Source: Streptomyces marianii
Lineage (GTDB): Bacteria > Actinomycetota > Actinomycetes > Streptomycetales > Streptomycetaceae
Direction: 5' to 3'
Assembly (NCBI RefSeq): GCF_005795905.1
Contig: NZ_VAWE01000001.1
Coordinates: forward strand, 6,933,001 to 6,997,000
DNA: 64,000 nucleotides
The first letter of the stretch is position 1. Each line of letters opens with the position of its first letter. Of this stretch, positions 43,087-51,250 are shown in pieces. Below the pieces are notes generated by a model. The model saw nothing but the letters and a program-made list of their open reading frames with translations, had not been told where the DNA came from and did not search any database. Made by a program: the position numbers and the translations under genes.

Positions 43087-43359
43087 ATGGGAACCAAGAG
43101 GGATATGTCCGCTCTGTCTGGAATTCGGGCGCCGAAGGTCCCGATGCTCTTCAAGGCCGCCTGCCCCGACTGCCGCGGCCACTTCGAACTCGCGGCGGGC
43201 GCGTTGCGCCTCGCGATCGGCGCGAGCAGGCGGACCACCTTCTACTCCTTCACCTGCCCCGAGTGCGGGGCGGCCGTCCGCAAGCCCGCGGGGGAGCGGA
43301 TAGTCGAACTCCTCACCGGAGGCGGCGTGCGGACGCTGCGCCTCCACTCCACCGTCTGA
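43087..43359 (+). CDS. Conserved zinc-ribbon protein
   Basis: A 90-residue protein conserved in actinobacteria with two C-x2-C pairs, KAACPDCRGHFELAA and SFTCPECGAAVRKPAGE. Together these should form a zinc ribbon. The function is unknown. The ATG at 43087 is taken; an ATG at 43105 (MSALSGIRAP) behind AAGAGGG is an alternative start. It lies 10 bases after pafC. Confidence 0.75.
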   Translation: MGTKRDMSALSGIRAPKVPMLFKAACPDCRGHFELAAGALRLAIGASRRTTFYSFTCPECGAAVRKPAGERIVELLTGGGVRTLRLHSTV

Positions 43360-43372
43360 CCCCTCCGACCTC

Positions 43373-43378
43373 TAGGCT
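43373..43378 (+). promoter_or_regulatory. -10 box TAGGCT, leaderless start of the small membrane protein
   Basis: TAGGCT ends six bases before the ATG at 43385, and no ribosome-binding site is present. Confidence 0.6.
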
Positions 43379-43384
43379 CTGCCC

Positions 43385-43582
43385 ATGTTCTGGCCCATGC
43401 TCGCCATCGCCCTGGGATTCCTCGGGATCGCCGTCCTCGGTGTCCTCGGCGTCCGCGTCTTCCTGGAGGCCCAGCGCCTGGGCCGGCAGGTGGCCGCCAC
43501 CGCCGAACGCGTCGACCGTGCCGCGGAGGACCTGGAGAGAGCGGCGGCGGGGCTGGCGCGCGCGGGCGAGGCGCTGCGGTAG
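43385..43582 (+). CDS. Small membrane protein
   Basis: 65 residues: one N-terminal transmembrane helix ([20 protein letters not shown]) followed by an amphipathic, Ala/Arg/Glu-rich cytoplasmic helix ([20 protein letters not shown]) likely to be a coiled coil. It sits between the zinc-ribbon gene and tatA. A leaderless-type -10 lies six bases upstream of the ATG. Its size and topology are reminiscent of TatA, but the TatA signature (FG hinge after the helix) is missing, so I do not call it a Tat component. Confidence 0.7.
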   Translation: MFWPMLAIALGFLGIAVLGVLGVRVFLEAQRLGRQVAATAERVDRAAEDLERAAAGLARAGEALR

Positions 43583-43791
43583 AGGCGGGCGGACTCCTCC
43601 TGCGGACGACCCGGAGGTACCCTGCCAGTGGCGGGCCCGTCGCCGCTTCGGGTCGCAATCGCCGGTACGCATGGGCATTGCCCTGCGTTTACTCCGGCGG
43701 GTTACGATCGCTGTCAAGTCGGTGGTCGGATTCCTGTCCGCCCCCCCGGGCAGCCCGCCCTTCAGCCGCCTCAGTGAGAAGGAAGTCGCAC

Positions 43792-44082
43792 ATGATCGGC
43801 AATCTGAAGCCCCTCGAGATCATCCTGATCATCGCGGTCATCCTGTTGCTGTTCGGCGCCAAGAAGCTGCCCGACATGGCCCGTTCGCTGGGCAAGTCCG
43901 CCCGGATCCTGAAGAGCGAGGCCAAGGCGATGAAGAAGGACGACGAGCCGGCGGGCGGCCAGACGACGCCGGGCGCCGACCCCGCCGCGCAGAAGGACGC
44001 TCCTCGCACCATCCAGGCCGCCCCCGGCGATGTGACGAGCAGCCGTCCGGTCTCGGAGCCGAACCGCACGACCCAGAGCTGA
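43792..44082 (+). CDS. tatA: Sec-independent translocase subunit TatA
   Basis: Forms the pore-like oligomer of the twin-arginine export system in the cytoplasmic membrane. It has 96 residues. The N-terminal membrane helix ([17 protein letters not shown]) is followed by the hinge [17 protein letters not shown] and an amphipathic helix, then a disordered polar tail ending RTTQS. The ATG at 43792 has GAGAAGGAAG upstream. tatC follows after 42 bases. A TACGAT -10-like box near 43703 suggests its own promoter. Confidence 0.96.
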   Translation: MIGNLKPLEIILIIAVILLLFGAKKLPDMARSLGKSARILKSEAKAMKKDDEPAGGQTTPGADPAAQKDAPRTIQAAPGDVTSSRPVSEPNRTTQS

Positions 44083-44124
44083 CCCGGTTCCCCCGACGGT
44101 TCCCGCACGAGACGAGGAAGTGGG

Positions 44125-45072
44125 TTGCTCAAGTCTGCCCGCAAGCTGGAGAGGGACGCCGAGGGGCGGATGCCTCTCGGAGAACACCTGCGTGAGTTGC
44201 GCAACCGGCTGATGAAGTCGGTGCTGGCGATCGTGGTGGTGACGATCGTCGCGGCCTTCTTCCAGAAGGAGATCTTCGAGTTCCTGATGCGGCCGATCCT
44301 CGAGTCGGTCGGCTGCGTGAACGGTCAGGTCGTCATGCGGAACGGCCAGCTCTGTGCCGAGATGACGACACAGGGCCTCCTCTCGCCGTTCACCATCGCG
44401 CTGAAGGTCGCCCTCATGGCGGGAGTGCTGGCGGCCACCCCGGTCTGGCTCTACCAGCTCTGGGCCTTCGTCGCCCCCGGGCTGCACAACCACGAGAAGC
44501 GCTATGCGCTGAGCTTCGTGGCCGCAGGCGTACCGCTCTTCGTGGGCGGCGCCTACCTCGCGTACTCGATCCTGCCGCAGACCGCCGAGATCATGCTCGG
44601 CTTCGCCCCCTCCGGCGCGAAGCCGCTGCTGCCGCTGGACGACTATCTGGACCTGATCACCCGCATGGTGATCGTCTTCGGCATCGCCTTCGAGCTCCCG
44701 CTGCTCCTGATCCTGCTCAACATGACCGGTGTGCTGACCGGCAGGCGGATGCTTCGCTGGTGGCGCGGAATGATCATCGGTCTCACCGCCTTCGCCGCGA
44801 TCGCCACGCCGGGTGGTGAGCCGATCTCGATGCTGCTCCTGGCCGGCCCCCTGGCCGTGCTCTACTTCCTCGCCGTGGGCTTCTCCTTCCTCAACGACGC
44901 CCGCCGCGCACGCAGGAACCCGGACGCCGGCCTGAGCGACGACGAGGCGTCCGAGCTCGACCTCACGCCCGAGGCCGTCGGCGAGGTCGAGGCCGTCCCC
45001 GCCGCCCGCGCGCTCCCCGAGCAGCAGAGCGGCGACCGGGACCGGATCAACGGCTACGACGACGTCACCTGA
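44125..45072 (+). CDS. tatC: Sec-independent translocase subunit TatC
   Basis: The six-helix receptor for twin-arginine signal peptides, 315 residues. Seen: the N-terminal MPLGEHLRELRNRLMKSV with the conserved Glu, FAPSGAKPLLPLDDYLDLIT, FGIAFELPLLLILLNMTGVL with the conserved FE, and FAAIATPGGEPISMLLLAGP. Actinobacterial TatC has the additional extracytoplasmic insert with two cysteines seen here (VGCVNGQVVMRNGQLCAEMT). The C-terminal tail is acidic. The start is TTG at 44125 behind ACGAGGAAG. It is followed by a hairpin and helY. Confidence 0.96.
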   Translation: MLKSARKLERDAEGRMPLGEHLRELRNRLMKSVLAIVVVTIVAAFFQKEIFEFLMRPILESVGCVNGQVVMRNGQLCAEMTTQGLLSPFTIALKVALMAGVLAATPVWLYQLWAFVAPGLHNHEKRYALSFVAAGVPLFVGGAYLAYSILPQTAEIMLGFAPSGAKPLLPLDDYLDLITRMVIVFGIAFELPLLLILLNMTGVLTGRRMLRWWRGMIIGLTAFAAIATPGGEPISMLLLAGPLAVLYFLAVGFSFLNDARRARRNPDAGLSDDEASELDLTPEAVGEVEAVPAARALPEQQSGDRDRINGYDDVT

Positions 45073-45080
45073 TCCCGGAC

Positions 45081-45105
45081 GGACACCCCGGGGCCCGGGG
45101 TGTCC
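45081..45105 (+). terminator. tatAC terminator
   Basis: A near-perfect 25-base palindrome, GGACACCCCGGG-G-CCCGGGGTGTCC, eight bases after the tatC stop codon. Confidence 0.8.
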
Positions 45106-45210
45106 CGCGGGCGTGGGCGCGACGCGTCCGAACGCCCGCCCCGGGCCTCCGCTCGCGCTCGAATAAGATCGCGCCCACTGTCGGACCCGGCGGGTAGGCT
45201 CGACTGCAAG

Positions 45211-48039
45211 ATGACAGAGGACCTCTCACCAGCTGAGCGATACGCAGCTGCTCGGACCCGCGCCGCCGAGCAGGCCACCGCGCTCGCTCCCTTCCGCGAG
45301 ATGTACGACTTCGAGCTGGACCCCTTCCAGATCGAGGCCTGCGAGGCGCTCGAGGCGGGCAAGGGCGTACTCGTGGCGGCTCCCACGGGCTCCGGCAAGA
45401 CGATCGTCGGCGAGTTCGCCGTGCACCTCGCCCTCACCCAGGGGCGCAAGTGCTTCTACACGACCCCCATCAAGGCGCTGTCCAACCAGAAGTACTCGGA
45501 CCTGGTGAAGCGGTACGGCCCCGGGAGGGTCGGCCTGCTCACCGGCGACAACAGCGTCAACTCCGAGGCGCCGGTGGTGGTCATGACCACCGAGGTCCTG
45601 CGCAACATGCTGTACGCCGGCTCCCAGTCGCTGAACGGCCTCGGCCATGTGGTCATGGACGAGGTGCACTACCTCTCCGACCGCTTCCGCGGAGCCGTCT
45701 GGGAGGAAGTGATCATCCACCTCCCCGAGTCGGTGACGCTGGTGTCGCTCTCGGCGACGGTGTCCAACGCGGAGGAGTTCGGTGACTGGCTGGACACCGT
45801 CCGCGGCGACACCGAGGTGATCGTCTCCGAGTCCCGCCCCGTGCCCCTGTGGCAGCACGTGCTGGCCGGGCGCCGGATGTACGACCTCTTCGAGGAGGAG
45901 ACCGACCACGGCGGCCGCGGCGCGGCCCGCCGAGAGGTCAACCCCGACCTGGTCCGACTGGCCAGGATGGAGAACTCGCGCACCTACAACCCGCGGGACC
46001 GACGCCGGGGCAAGATGGTCCGCGAGGCCGACCGGGAGCGCGAGCGCCGGCAGCGCGGCCGCATCTGGACTCCGGGACGGCCCGAGGTCATCGAGCGGCT
46101 GGACGCGGAAGGGCTGCTGCCCGCGATCACGTTCATCTTCAGCCGCGCCGGCTGCGAGGCCGCCGTCCAGCAGTGCCTGTACGCGGGGCTGCGGCTCAAC
46201 GACGAGGAGGCCCGCCTCGAGGTACGGGCGATCGTCGAGGAGCGCACGGCGTCCATCCCGCGCGAGGACCTCCACGTCCTCGGCTACTACGAGTGGCTGG
46301 AGGGCCTGGAGCGGGGCATAGCCGCGCACCACGCCGGAATGCTCCCGACGTTCAAGGAAGTCGTCGAGGAACTCTTCGTCCGCGGCCTCGTCAAGGCCGT
46401 CTTCGCCACCGAGACCCTGGCCCTCGGCATCAACATGCCGGCCAGGTCCGTCGTTCTGGAGAAGCTCGTCAAGTGGAACGGCGAGCAGCACGCCGACATC
46501 ACCCCCGGCGAGTACACCCAGTTGACCGGACGCGCGGGGCGACGCGGTATCGACGTGGAGGGCCATGCCGTCGTGCTCTGGCAGCGCGGGATGGACCCGG
46601 CGGCGCTCGCCGGCCTCGCCGGGACCCGCACCTATCCGCTGCGCTCCAGCTTCAGGCCGTCGTACAACATGGCGGTCAACCTGGTGCAGCAGTTCGGCCG
46701 GCACCGCTCGCGCGAGCTTCTGGAGACCTCCTTCGCGCAGTTCCAGGCGGACAAGTCGGTCGTCGGGATCTCGCGCCAGGTGCAGCGCAACGAGGAAGGA
46801 CTCGAGGGCTACCGGGAGGGCATGACCTGCCACCTGGGCGACTTCGAGGAGTACGCGCGGCTGCGCCGTGAGTTGAAGGACCGTGAGACCGAACTGGCCA
46901 AGCAGGGCGCCGCCCAGCGCCGGGCCGCGGCCGCGGACTCGTTGGAGAAGCTCAAGCCGGGCGACGTCATCCACGTACCCACCGGCAAGTTCGCCGGGCT
47001 CGCGCTGGTTCTCGACCCCGGGCTGCCGGCGGGCCGGGCCAACGGCCACCGCGGGTACGAGTACCACGACGGACCACGCCCCCTGGTGCTGACCGCCGAG
47101 CGGCAGGTCAAGCGGCTCGCGTCGATGGACTTCCCGGTCCCCGTCGAGCCGTTGGAGCGGATGCGGGTCCCCAAGTCCTTCAACCCCCGCTCGCCGCAGT
47201 CCCGGCGCGACCTCGCCTCCGCCCTGCGGACCAAGGCCGGGCACATCGTGCCCGACCGGCACCGCAAACCACGCGCCGCCGCCGCGGACGACCGCGAGAT
47301 CGCCCGGCTGCGCAGGGAACTCCGCGCCCATCCCTGCCACGGCTGCGACGAGCGCGAGGACCACGCCCGCTGGGCCGAGCGCTACCACCGGCTCCAGCGC
47401 GACACCCGCCAGTTGGAGCGGCGCATCGAGGGCCGGACGAACACCATCGCCCGTACCTTCGACCGCATCGTCGCGCTGCTGACCGAGATGGACTACCTCC
47501 GCGGCAACGAGGTCACCGAGCACGGTCGGCGGCTTGCCAGGCTCTACGGCGAGCTGGACCTGCTGGCCAGTGAATGCCTCCGTGAGGGAGTGTGGGAGGG
47601 GCTGAGCCCGGCCGAACTGGCCTCCTGCGTCTCGGCGTTGGTGTACGAGGCGCGGCAGGCCGACGACGCGGTGGCGCCGAAGCTCCCGTCCGGCAGAGCG
47701 AAGGCCGCACTCGGTGAGATGGTGCGCATCTGGGGCCGACTGGACGCGCTGGAGGAGGAGTTCCGGATCAACCAGGCGGAGGGCGTGGGGCAGCGCGAGC
47801 CCGACCTCGGTTTCGCCTGGGCCGCGTACCAGTGGGCCTCGGGCAAGGGGCTGGACGAGGTGCTGCGCGAGGCGGAGATGCCGGCAGGCGACTTCGTGCG
47901 CTGGAGCAAGCAGGTCATCGACGTGCTCGGCCAGATCGCGGCCGCGGCGCCCGGGGAGAAGTCCACGGTGGCGCGTAACGCCCGCAAGGCCGTGGACGCG
48001 GTGCTGCGCGGCGTGGTGGCGTACAGCTCGGTCGGCTGA
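45211..48039 (+). CDS. helY: DEAD/DEAH-box RNA helicase HelY (Ski2/Mtr4-like)
   Basis: An ATP-dependent helicase of 942 residues, related to Ski2/Mtr4. Core motifs: FELDPFQIEACEAL (Q-motif region), APTGSGKTIVGEFA (Walker A), TTPIKALSNQKYSDL (Ia), VVMDEVHYLSD (DEVH box) and VTLVSLSATVSNA (SAT). The second RecA domain has TFIFSRAGCEAAV, FATETLALGINMPARSVVLE and YTQLTGRAGRRGID. A long C-terminal region (about 520-940) includes coiled stretches (ERRIEGRTNTIARTFDRIVA) and a DSHCT-type domain. The ATG at 45211 follows a TAGGCT -10 box (45195-45200) by 10 bases, so the leader is very short. Its place after tatC matches mycobacteria. It probably acts in RNA turnover. Confidence 0.94.
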   Translation: MTEDLSPAERYAAARTRAAEQATALAPFREMYDFELDPFQIEACEALEAGKGVLVAAPTGSGKTIVGEFAVHLALTQGRKCFYTTPIKALSNQKYSDLVKRYGPGRVGLLTGDNSVNSEAPVVVMTTEVLRNMLYAGSQSLNGLGHVVMDEVHYLSDRFRGAVWEEVIIHLPESVTLVSLSATVSNAEEFGDWLDTVRGDTEVIVSESRPVPLWQHVLAGRRMYDLFEEETDHGGRGAARREVNPDLVRLARMENSRTYNPRDRRRGKMVREADRERERRQRGRIWTPGRPEVIERLDAEGLLPAITFIFSRAGCEAAVQQCLYAGLRLNDEEARLEVRAIVEERTASIPREDLHVLGYYEWLEGLERGIAAHHAGMLPTFKEVVEELFVRGLVKAVFATETLALGINMPARSVVLEKLVKWNGEQHADITPGEYTQLTGRAGRRGIDVEGHAVVLWQRGMDPAALAGLAGTRTYPLRSSFRPSYNMAVNLVQQFGRHRSRELLETSFAQFQADKSVVGISRQVQRNEEGLEGYREGMTCHLGDFEEYARLRRELKDRETELAKQGAAQRRAAAADSLEKLKPGDVIHVPTGKFAGLALVLDPGLPAGRANGHRGYEYHDGPRPLVLTAERQVKRLASMDFPVPVEPLERMRVPKSFNPRSPQSRRDLASALRTKAGHIVPDRHRKPRAAAADDREIARLRRELRAHPCHGCDEREDHARWAERYHRLQRDTRQLERRIEGRTNTIARTFDRIVALLTEMDYLRGNEVTEHGRRLARLYGELDLLASECLREGVWEGLSPAELASCVSALVYEARQADDAVAPKLPSGRAKAALGEMVRIWGRLDALEEEFRINQAEGVGQREPDLGFAWAAYQWASGKGLDEVLREAEMPAGDFVRWSKQVIDVLGQIAAAAPGEKSTVARNARKAVDAVLRGVVAYSSVG

Positions 48040-48051
48040 CCGTCGCGGCAC

Positions 48052-48101
48052 GGTGCGCCGCCCCGGCGCGGGCGCTCACCGGGCTGTGCGGGCGGCGCAC
48101 C
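48052..48101 (+). terminator. helY terminator candidate
   Basis: GGTGCGCCGCCC (48052-48063) is fully complementary to GGGCGGCGCACC (48090-48101) across a 26-base loop, 12 bases after the helY stop codon. Confidence 0.6.
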
Positions 48102-48442
48102 CCCGGGTGCCGGGTCGCCGCGCCGCGAGCGGCGCCCGTCGGCTCTCAGGCACCACGGGCCGATCAGCCGGCGCCGCCCTGAAGAGGGGGCCGTGAGCCG
48201 AGGTATCCCCGGGCGCCCGGCCCGGCGCCGGCGGGGCCGGCGTCCGGACGTGCACCGCCGCGGGCGCTCGGCCGGCACGAGGCAGGGAGACGCCGCACCC
48301 GATCGCGACGCCCGGCCACCGCCCGAGCGCGAGTGCCAGGCGCCGCAGGCCCGGCGCGCGGAGGACGCGGCGTCCGCGTCGCGGGAGAGAGACGTGAGGA
48401 GGACGCGTCCAGCGGGCGGGTACCGCCCCCCACTCCGTACAC

Positions 48443-48459
48443 CGCCCCCTGCGGGGGCG
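48443..48459 (-). terminator. Terminator candidate of the sigma/anti-sigma operon
   Basis: CGCCCCC-TGC-GGGGGCG forms a 7-bp GC stem 26 bases after the anti-sigma stop codon on the minus strand. Confidence 0.5.
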
Positions 48460-48485
48460 ACGCGTCCCTTCCTGCCGTACCCGCC

Positions 48486-49298
48486 CTACCGGGCCGGGAA
48501 GCTGAGCAGGCCCAGTGGTTCGGAGGTCGGGGCCGGGGAACCGCCAGAGGGCTCGACGGTGATGCCCATGCCCGTCGCCCGGCCGACCGCGCCGTCCATG
48601 AGCAGTGCCTCCGCGCTTCCCGCCGAGGCGAGCAGCCCGGCCGGACGCATGGTCCCGCCGTCCGCGAACCAGAGTTGGTACACCTTGCCGCTGTCCGGCC
48701 GGGGCAGGCCGGACGCGAGGAAGACGGCCCGGTCGCGTTCCCGGGAGAGAGCCACCGTGCCGGCGGCACCCTTGCCGAGCGCGGTGCTCAACGTGCGCAC
48801 GTCGGGCGCGGCGAGCACGTCCGCGAGAGCCTGGGTCCGTCGCTGCGCCAGTTCGGCGACCTCGCGGGCCTCGGCCCGCGCCTCCTCGGCGGCGCGCTGC
48901 TGCGCGACCGTGACGCCGCCGAGCGCCGCGAGCCCCGCGACACAGGCGGCGAGGACCAACCGCGAGAGCCTGCGCCGGCCGGCCGGGCGGGCCCGGTGGA
49001 CCGGGGCCGGGATCCGGCCGGCCTCCGCGGCGGCGACCTTCGGAGGTTCCTGGCGCACGGTCGAGATCCGGGCCAGCACCTGGGACTTCATCGCGGACGG
49101 CGGGGTCTCGGTCGCGGCGAGTCCGAGCCGTGTCGCCGTGGCGCCGAGCTCCCGCACCTCCTGCTCACAGGCCGCACACACGGCCAAGTGCCGTTCGAAC
49201 CGGACACGTTCCCGGTCGCCGAGCGCGTTGAGGGCGTATGCGCCCGTCAGTGTGTGCAGCTCGGCGTCCCGCCCCGCTCCCTTCGCCGCGGCGCTCAT
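48486..49298 (-). CDS. rskA: Anti-sigma factor, RskA type
   Basis: A membrane-anchored anti-sigma factor of 270 residues. The cytoplasmic zinc-binding domain has the ZAS pattern H-x3-C-x2-C (His37, Cys41, Cys44 in FERHLAVCAACEQEV). One transmembrane helix follows (about 113-132, LVLAACVAGLAALGGVTVA). The extracytoplasmic anti-sigma-K domain contains VALSRERDRAVFLASGL, KVYQLWFADGGTMRPAGLL and GMGITVEPSGGSPAPT. It overlaps the sigma gene by four bases (ATGA), which implies translational coupling. It should hold the adjacent sigma factor inactive until proteolysis. The external signal is unknown. Confidence 0.92.
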   Translation of the reverse strand: MSAAAKGAGRDAELHTLTGAYALNALGDRERVRFERHLAVCAACEQEVRELGATATRLGLAATETPPSAMKSQVLARISTVRQEPPKVAAAEAGRIPAPVHRARPAGRRRLSRLVLAACVAGLAALGGVTVAQQRAAEEARAEAREVAELAQRRTQALADVLAAPDVRTLSTALGKGAAGTVALSRERDRAVFLASGLPRPDSGKVYQLWFADGGTMRPAGLLASAGSAEALLMDGAVGRATGMGITVEPSGGSPAPTSEPLGLLSFPAR

Positions 49299-49879
49299 CC
49301 GTTCACCCCCAGGCAGTCGCGCAGACGGATCAGCCCGTCGCGCATCCGTGTCTTGACCGTGCCCAGCGGCACCGCGAGCAGTTCGGCGACCTCCCGGTAG
49401 GCGAGGCCGCGGTAGTAGGCCAGGGTCACCGACTGGCGCTGGAGTTCGGTCAACGTGCGCAGACAGCGCCGTACCTGCTCCCGTTCCAGCCGGGCCTCGA
49501 CCTGTTCGACGACGTCGTCGAACGCCGGTGTGCCGCCGAGCCGTGCGGCTCTCTGCTCGCGTTCGGCGGCCGCCTGGGCGGAGCGTACGCGGTCGACGGC
49601 GCGGCGGTGGGCGAGGGTGAGGGTCCAGGTGAGGGCGGAGCCGCGGGACGGCTGGTAGCGCGCGGCGGTGCGCCACAGCTCCACCAGTACCTCCTGCGCG
49701 ACCTCCTCCGACTGTGCCGGATCGCGCAACACCCCGCGGACGACGCCGAGTACGGGTCCGCAGACCGCGTCGTACACACGCGAGAAGGCCTGCTGATCGC
49801 CGCGCGCGACCCGGACGAGCAGTTCGTCGAGTCCCGGCCCCGCCGATGGTGCCCCTGTGATGCGTATCGCTTCCTTCAC
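49295..49879 (-). CDS. sigK: ECF RNA polymerase sigma factor, SigK type
   Basis: A 194-residue extracytoplasmic-function sigma factor. Region 2 (about 25-95) includes FSRVYDAVCGPVLGVVRGVL, AQSEEVAQEVLVELWRTAAR and SALTWTLTLAHRRAVDRVRS. Region 4 (about 135-190) includes LTELQRQSVTLAYYRGLAYR and VAELLAVPLGTVKTRMRDGL. The combination with an RskA-type anti-sigma gene in a four-base overlap identifies the group. The GTG at 49879 has GGGAGAGC upstream. A possible promoter on the minus strand (GTCAAG - 16 bases - TATAGG, ending about 49953) lies about 75 bases upstream. Target genes cannot be read from the window. Confidence 0.93.
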   Translation of the reverse strand: MKEAIRITGAPSAGPGLDELLVRVARGDQQAFSRVYDAVCGPVLGVVRGVLRDPAQSEEVAQEVLVELWRTAARYQPSRGSALTWTLTLAHRRAVDRVRSAQAAAEREQRAARLGGTPAFDDVVEQVEARLEREQVRRCLRTLTELQRQSVTLAYYRGLAYREVAELLAVPLGTVKTRMRDGLIRLRDCLGVNG

Positions 49880-50365
49880 CGCTCTCCCCTCGCCGCGGTC
49901 TGCTCCGGCCGGCCCCTCTTCCCCGGGCCTGCGTCGCCGCGGGTGTCACTTCCCCTATACGGAGCGGAGGCGGGTCTTGACTGCCGTCGTGCCGAACTTT
50001 TTGCGCGTCCGTGTTCCGGCCGAGTCCCTCGCCCGTCCGGGGCGGCCGGGGCGGTGGACGGACGGCGAAGGGCCGGCGGGGGAGAGGGGGCCGTGAGCAG
50101 CGGAGACGGCTCCGCGGTGGGGCTTGCGGGGCGGTTGGCGGTGCGGGTGCGCGTGAGGTCCCAGTGACGTGCACCCCGCGGGTCGGCGGGGCGCCCCCGG
50201 CCGGACGGGCGCGGGGCGTGGTCGCGGTCACGGCGCTCGGTGGCCGTGCGTCCCGCGGGAAGCGCCGGCGTCCGTGCCGAGGCGGGCCGGGCGCGAGCGC
50301 CGTACCTGCCGTGACCTCTCCGCGCGCCGCACCGTGTCGGCGGGCGTTCCTCCCGCCCGCTGCGG
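49880..50365. other. Intergenic region upstream of sigK
   Basis: 486 bases. The sigK promoter candidate lies near 49953-49980. A weak 7-bp stem (50340-50346 with 50354-50360) lies just after the siderophore-interacting gene stop codon. No gene was found. Confidence 0.5.
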
Positions 50366-51202
50366 CTACGCCCCCTGCTCGCGCTCCACTTGCGCGTTCC
50401 AGTCGCGCTTGATCGCCCGCCAGTCCTCGTCGGACTTGCCCAGGCGCCAGTAGCCCGAGAGGGAAAGCCGCTCGCGCGGGACGCCTCGCTCCAACCGGAG
50501 GTGGCGGCGCAGTTCGCGCACGGCGCCCGCCTCACCGTGGACGAACGCGTGCACGTCCCCCTCGGGGAACTCCAGTCCACGCACCGCGGCGATGAGTGCC
50601 TCGCCGACGGGACGGGCGCCCCGGTGCAGCCAGGTGACGGTCACGCCGTCCGGGGTGGCGATCTTCTGCTCCTCCTCGGGACCGGAGACCTCGACGAAGG
50701 CGTGGACCCGCGCGCCCACCGCCATCTGCTCCAGCGAGGCGGCGATCGCCGGGAGCGCGCTCTCGTCGCCCGCGAGCAGATGCCAGTCCGCCGCCGGGTC
50801 CGGGGCGTAGCCGCCGCCGGGGCCCAGCAGCCGCACGGTCTCACCGGGCCGCGCCGCGGCCGCCCACGGTCCCGCGAGTCCCTGGTCGCCGTGGACCACG
50901 AAGTCGATGACAAGCTCGCGGTGCGCGGCGTCCCAGGAGCGGACGGTGTACGTCCGGTTGCTCGGCCACTGGTCGCGGGGCAGTTCCTCGCGGATGCGGG
51001 CCATGTCGAACGGCTCGGGGTACGTCACTCCGGGCGCCGGGAAGACGACCTTCACGTAGTGGTCGGTGAACCCCTCCGTGGCGAATGACGCCAGGCCATC
51101 GCCGCCGAGGACGAGTCGCACCATGTGCGGGGTGATCCGTTCCGTACGCAGGACCAGCGCCTCATGGACCTGCGGTGCCCTGCGGGCGGCTGTCTCTGCC
51201 AC
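50366..51202 (-). CDS. Siderophore-interacting protein (NAD(P)H-dependent ferric-siderophore reductase)
   Basis: A 278-residue cytoplasmic flavoprotein of the ViuB/YqjH family that releases iron from imported ferric siderophores. The N-terminal FAD-binding barrel contains ITPHMVRLVLGGDGLASF, NRTYTVRSWDAAHRELVIDF (RxYTxR flavin motif), GDQGLAGPWAAAARPGETV and LLGPGGGYAPDPAADWHLLA. The C-terminal NAD(P)H domain includes DESALPAIAASLEQM and FVHGEAGAVRELRRHL, ending with SGYWRLGKSDEDWRAIKRDW. The ATG at 51202 lies 25 bases from an iron box, so it should be repressed by a DmdR/IdeR-type regulator when iron is plentiful. It stands alone, with no siderophore transport genes adjacent. Confidence 0.93.
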   Translation of the reverse strand: MAETAARRAPQVHEALVLRTERITPHMVRLVLGGDGLASFATEGFTDHYVKVVFPAPGVTYPEPFDMARIREELPRDQWPSNRTYTVRSWDAAHRELVIDFVVHGDQGLAGPWAAAARPGETVRLLGPGGGYAPDPAADWHLLAGDESALPAIAASLEQMAVGARVHAFVEVSGPEEEQKIATPDGVTVTWLHRGARPVGEALIAAVRGLEFPEGDVHAFVHGEAGAVRELRRHLRLERGVPRERLSLSGYWRLGKSDEDWRAIKRDWNAQVEREQGA

Positions 51203-51227
51203 GGCGGTCTCCCCTGACTCTAGATGC

Positions 51228-51246
51228 TTAGGCTTGCCTAAGCTAA
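51228..51246 (-). promoter_or_regulatory. Iron box (DmdR/IdeR type)
   Basis: On the minus strand this reads TTAGCTTAGGCAAGCCTAA, about 16 of 19 matches to the actinobacterial iron box TTAGGTTAGGCTAACCTAA. Its core GCTTAGGC-TT-GCCTAAGC (51226-51243) is a perfect 8-bp inverted repeat 25 bases upstream of the siderophore-interacting gene. Confidence 0.8.
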
Positions 51247-51250
51247 CACC

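Larger units (their letters stand above)
48040..48485. other. Intergenic region between helY and the anti-sigma gene
   Basis: 446 bases between convergent genes. It holds a 12-bp stem for helY (48052-48063 with 48090-48101) and a 7-bp GC stem for the opposite operon (48443-48459). The rest is very GC-rich with no recognisable gene. Confidence 0.55.

Noticed and set aside
43385..43582. Small membrane protein as a second TatA/TatB
   Set aside because: It lacks the FG hinge and the conserved amphipathic start of TatA/B, although topology and position are similar.
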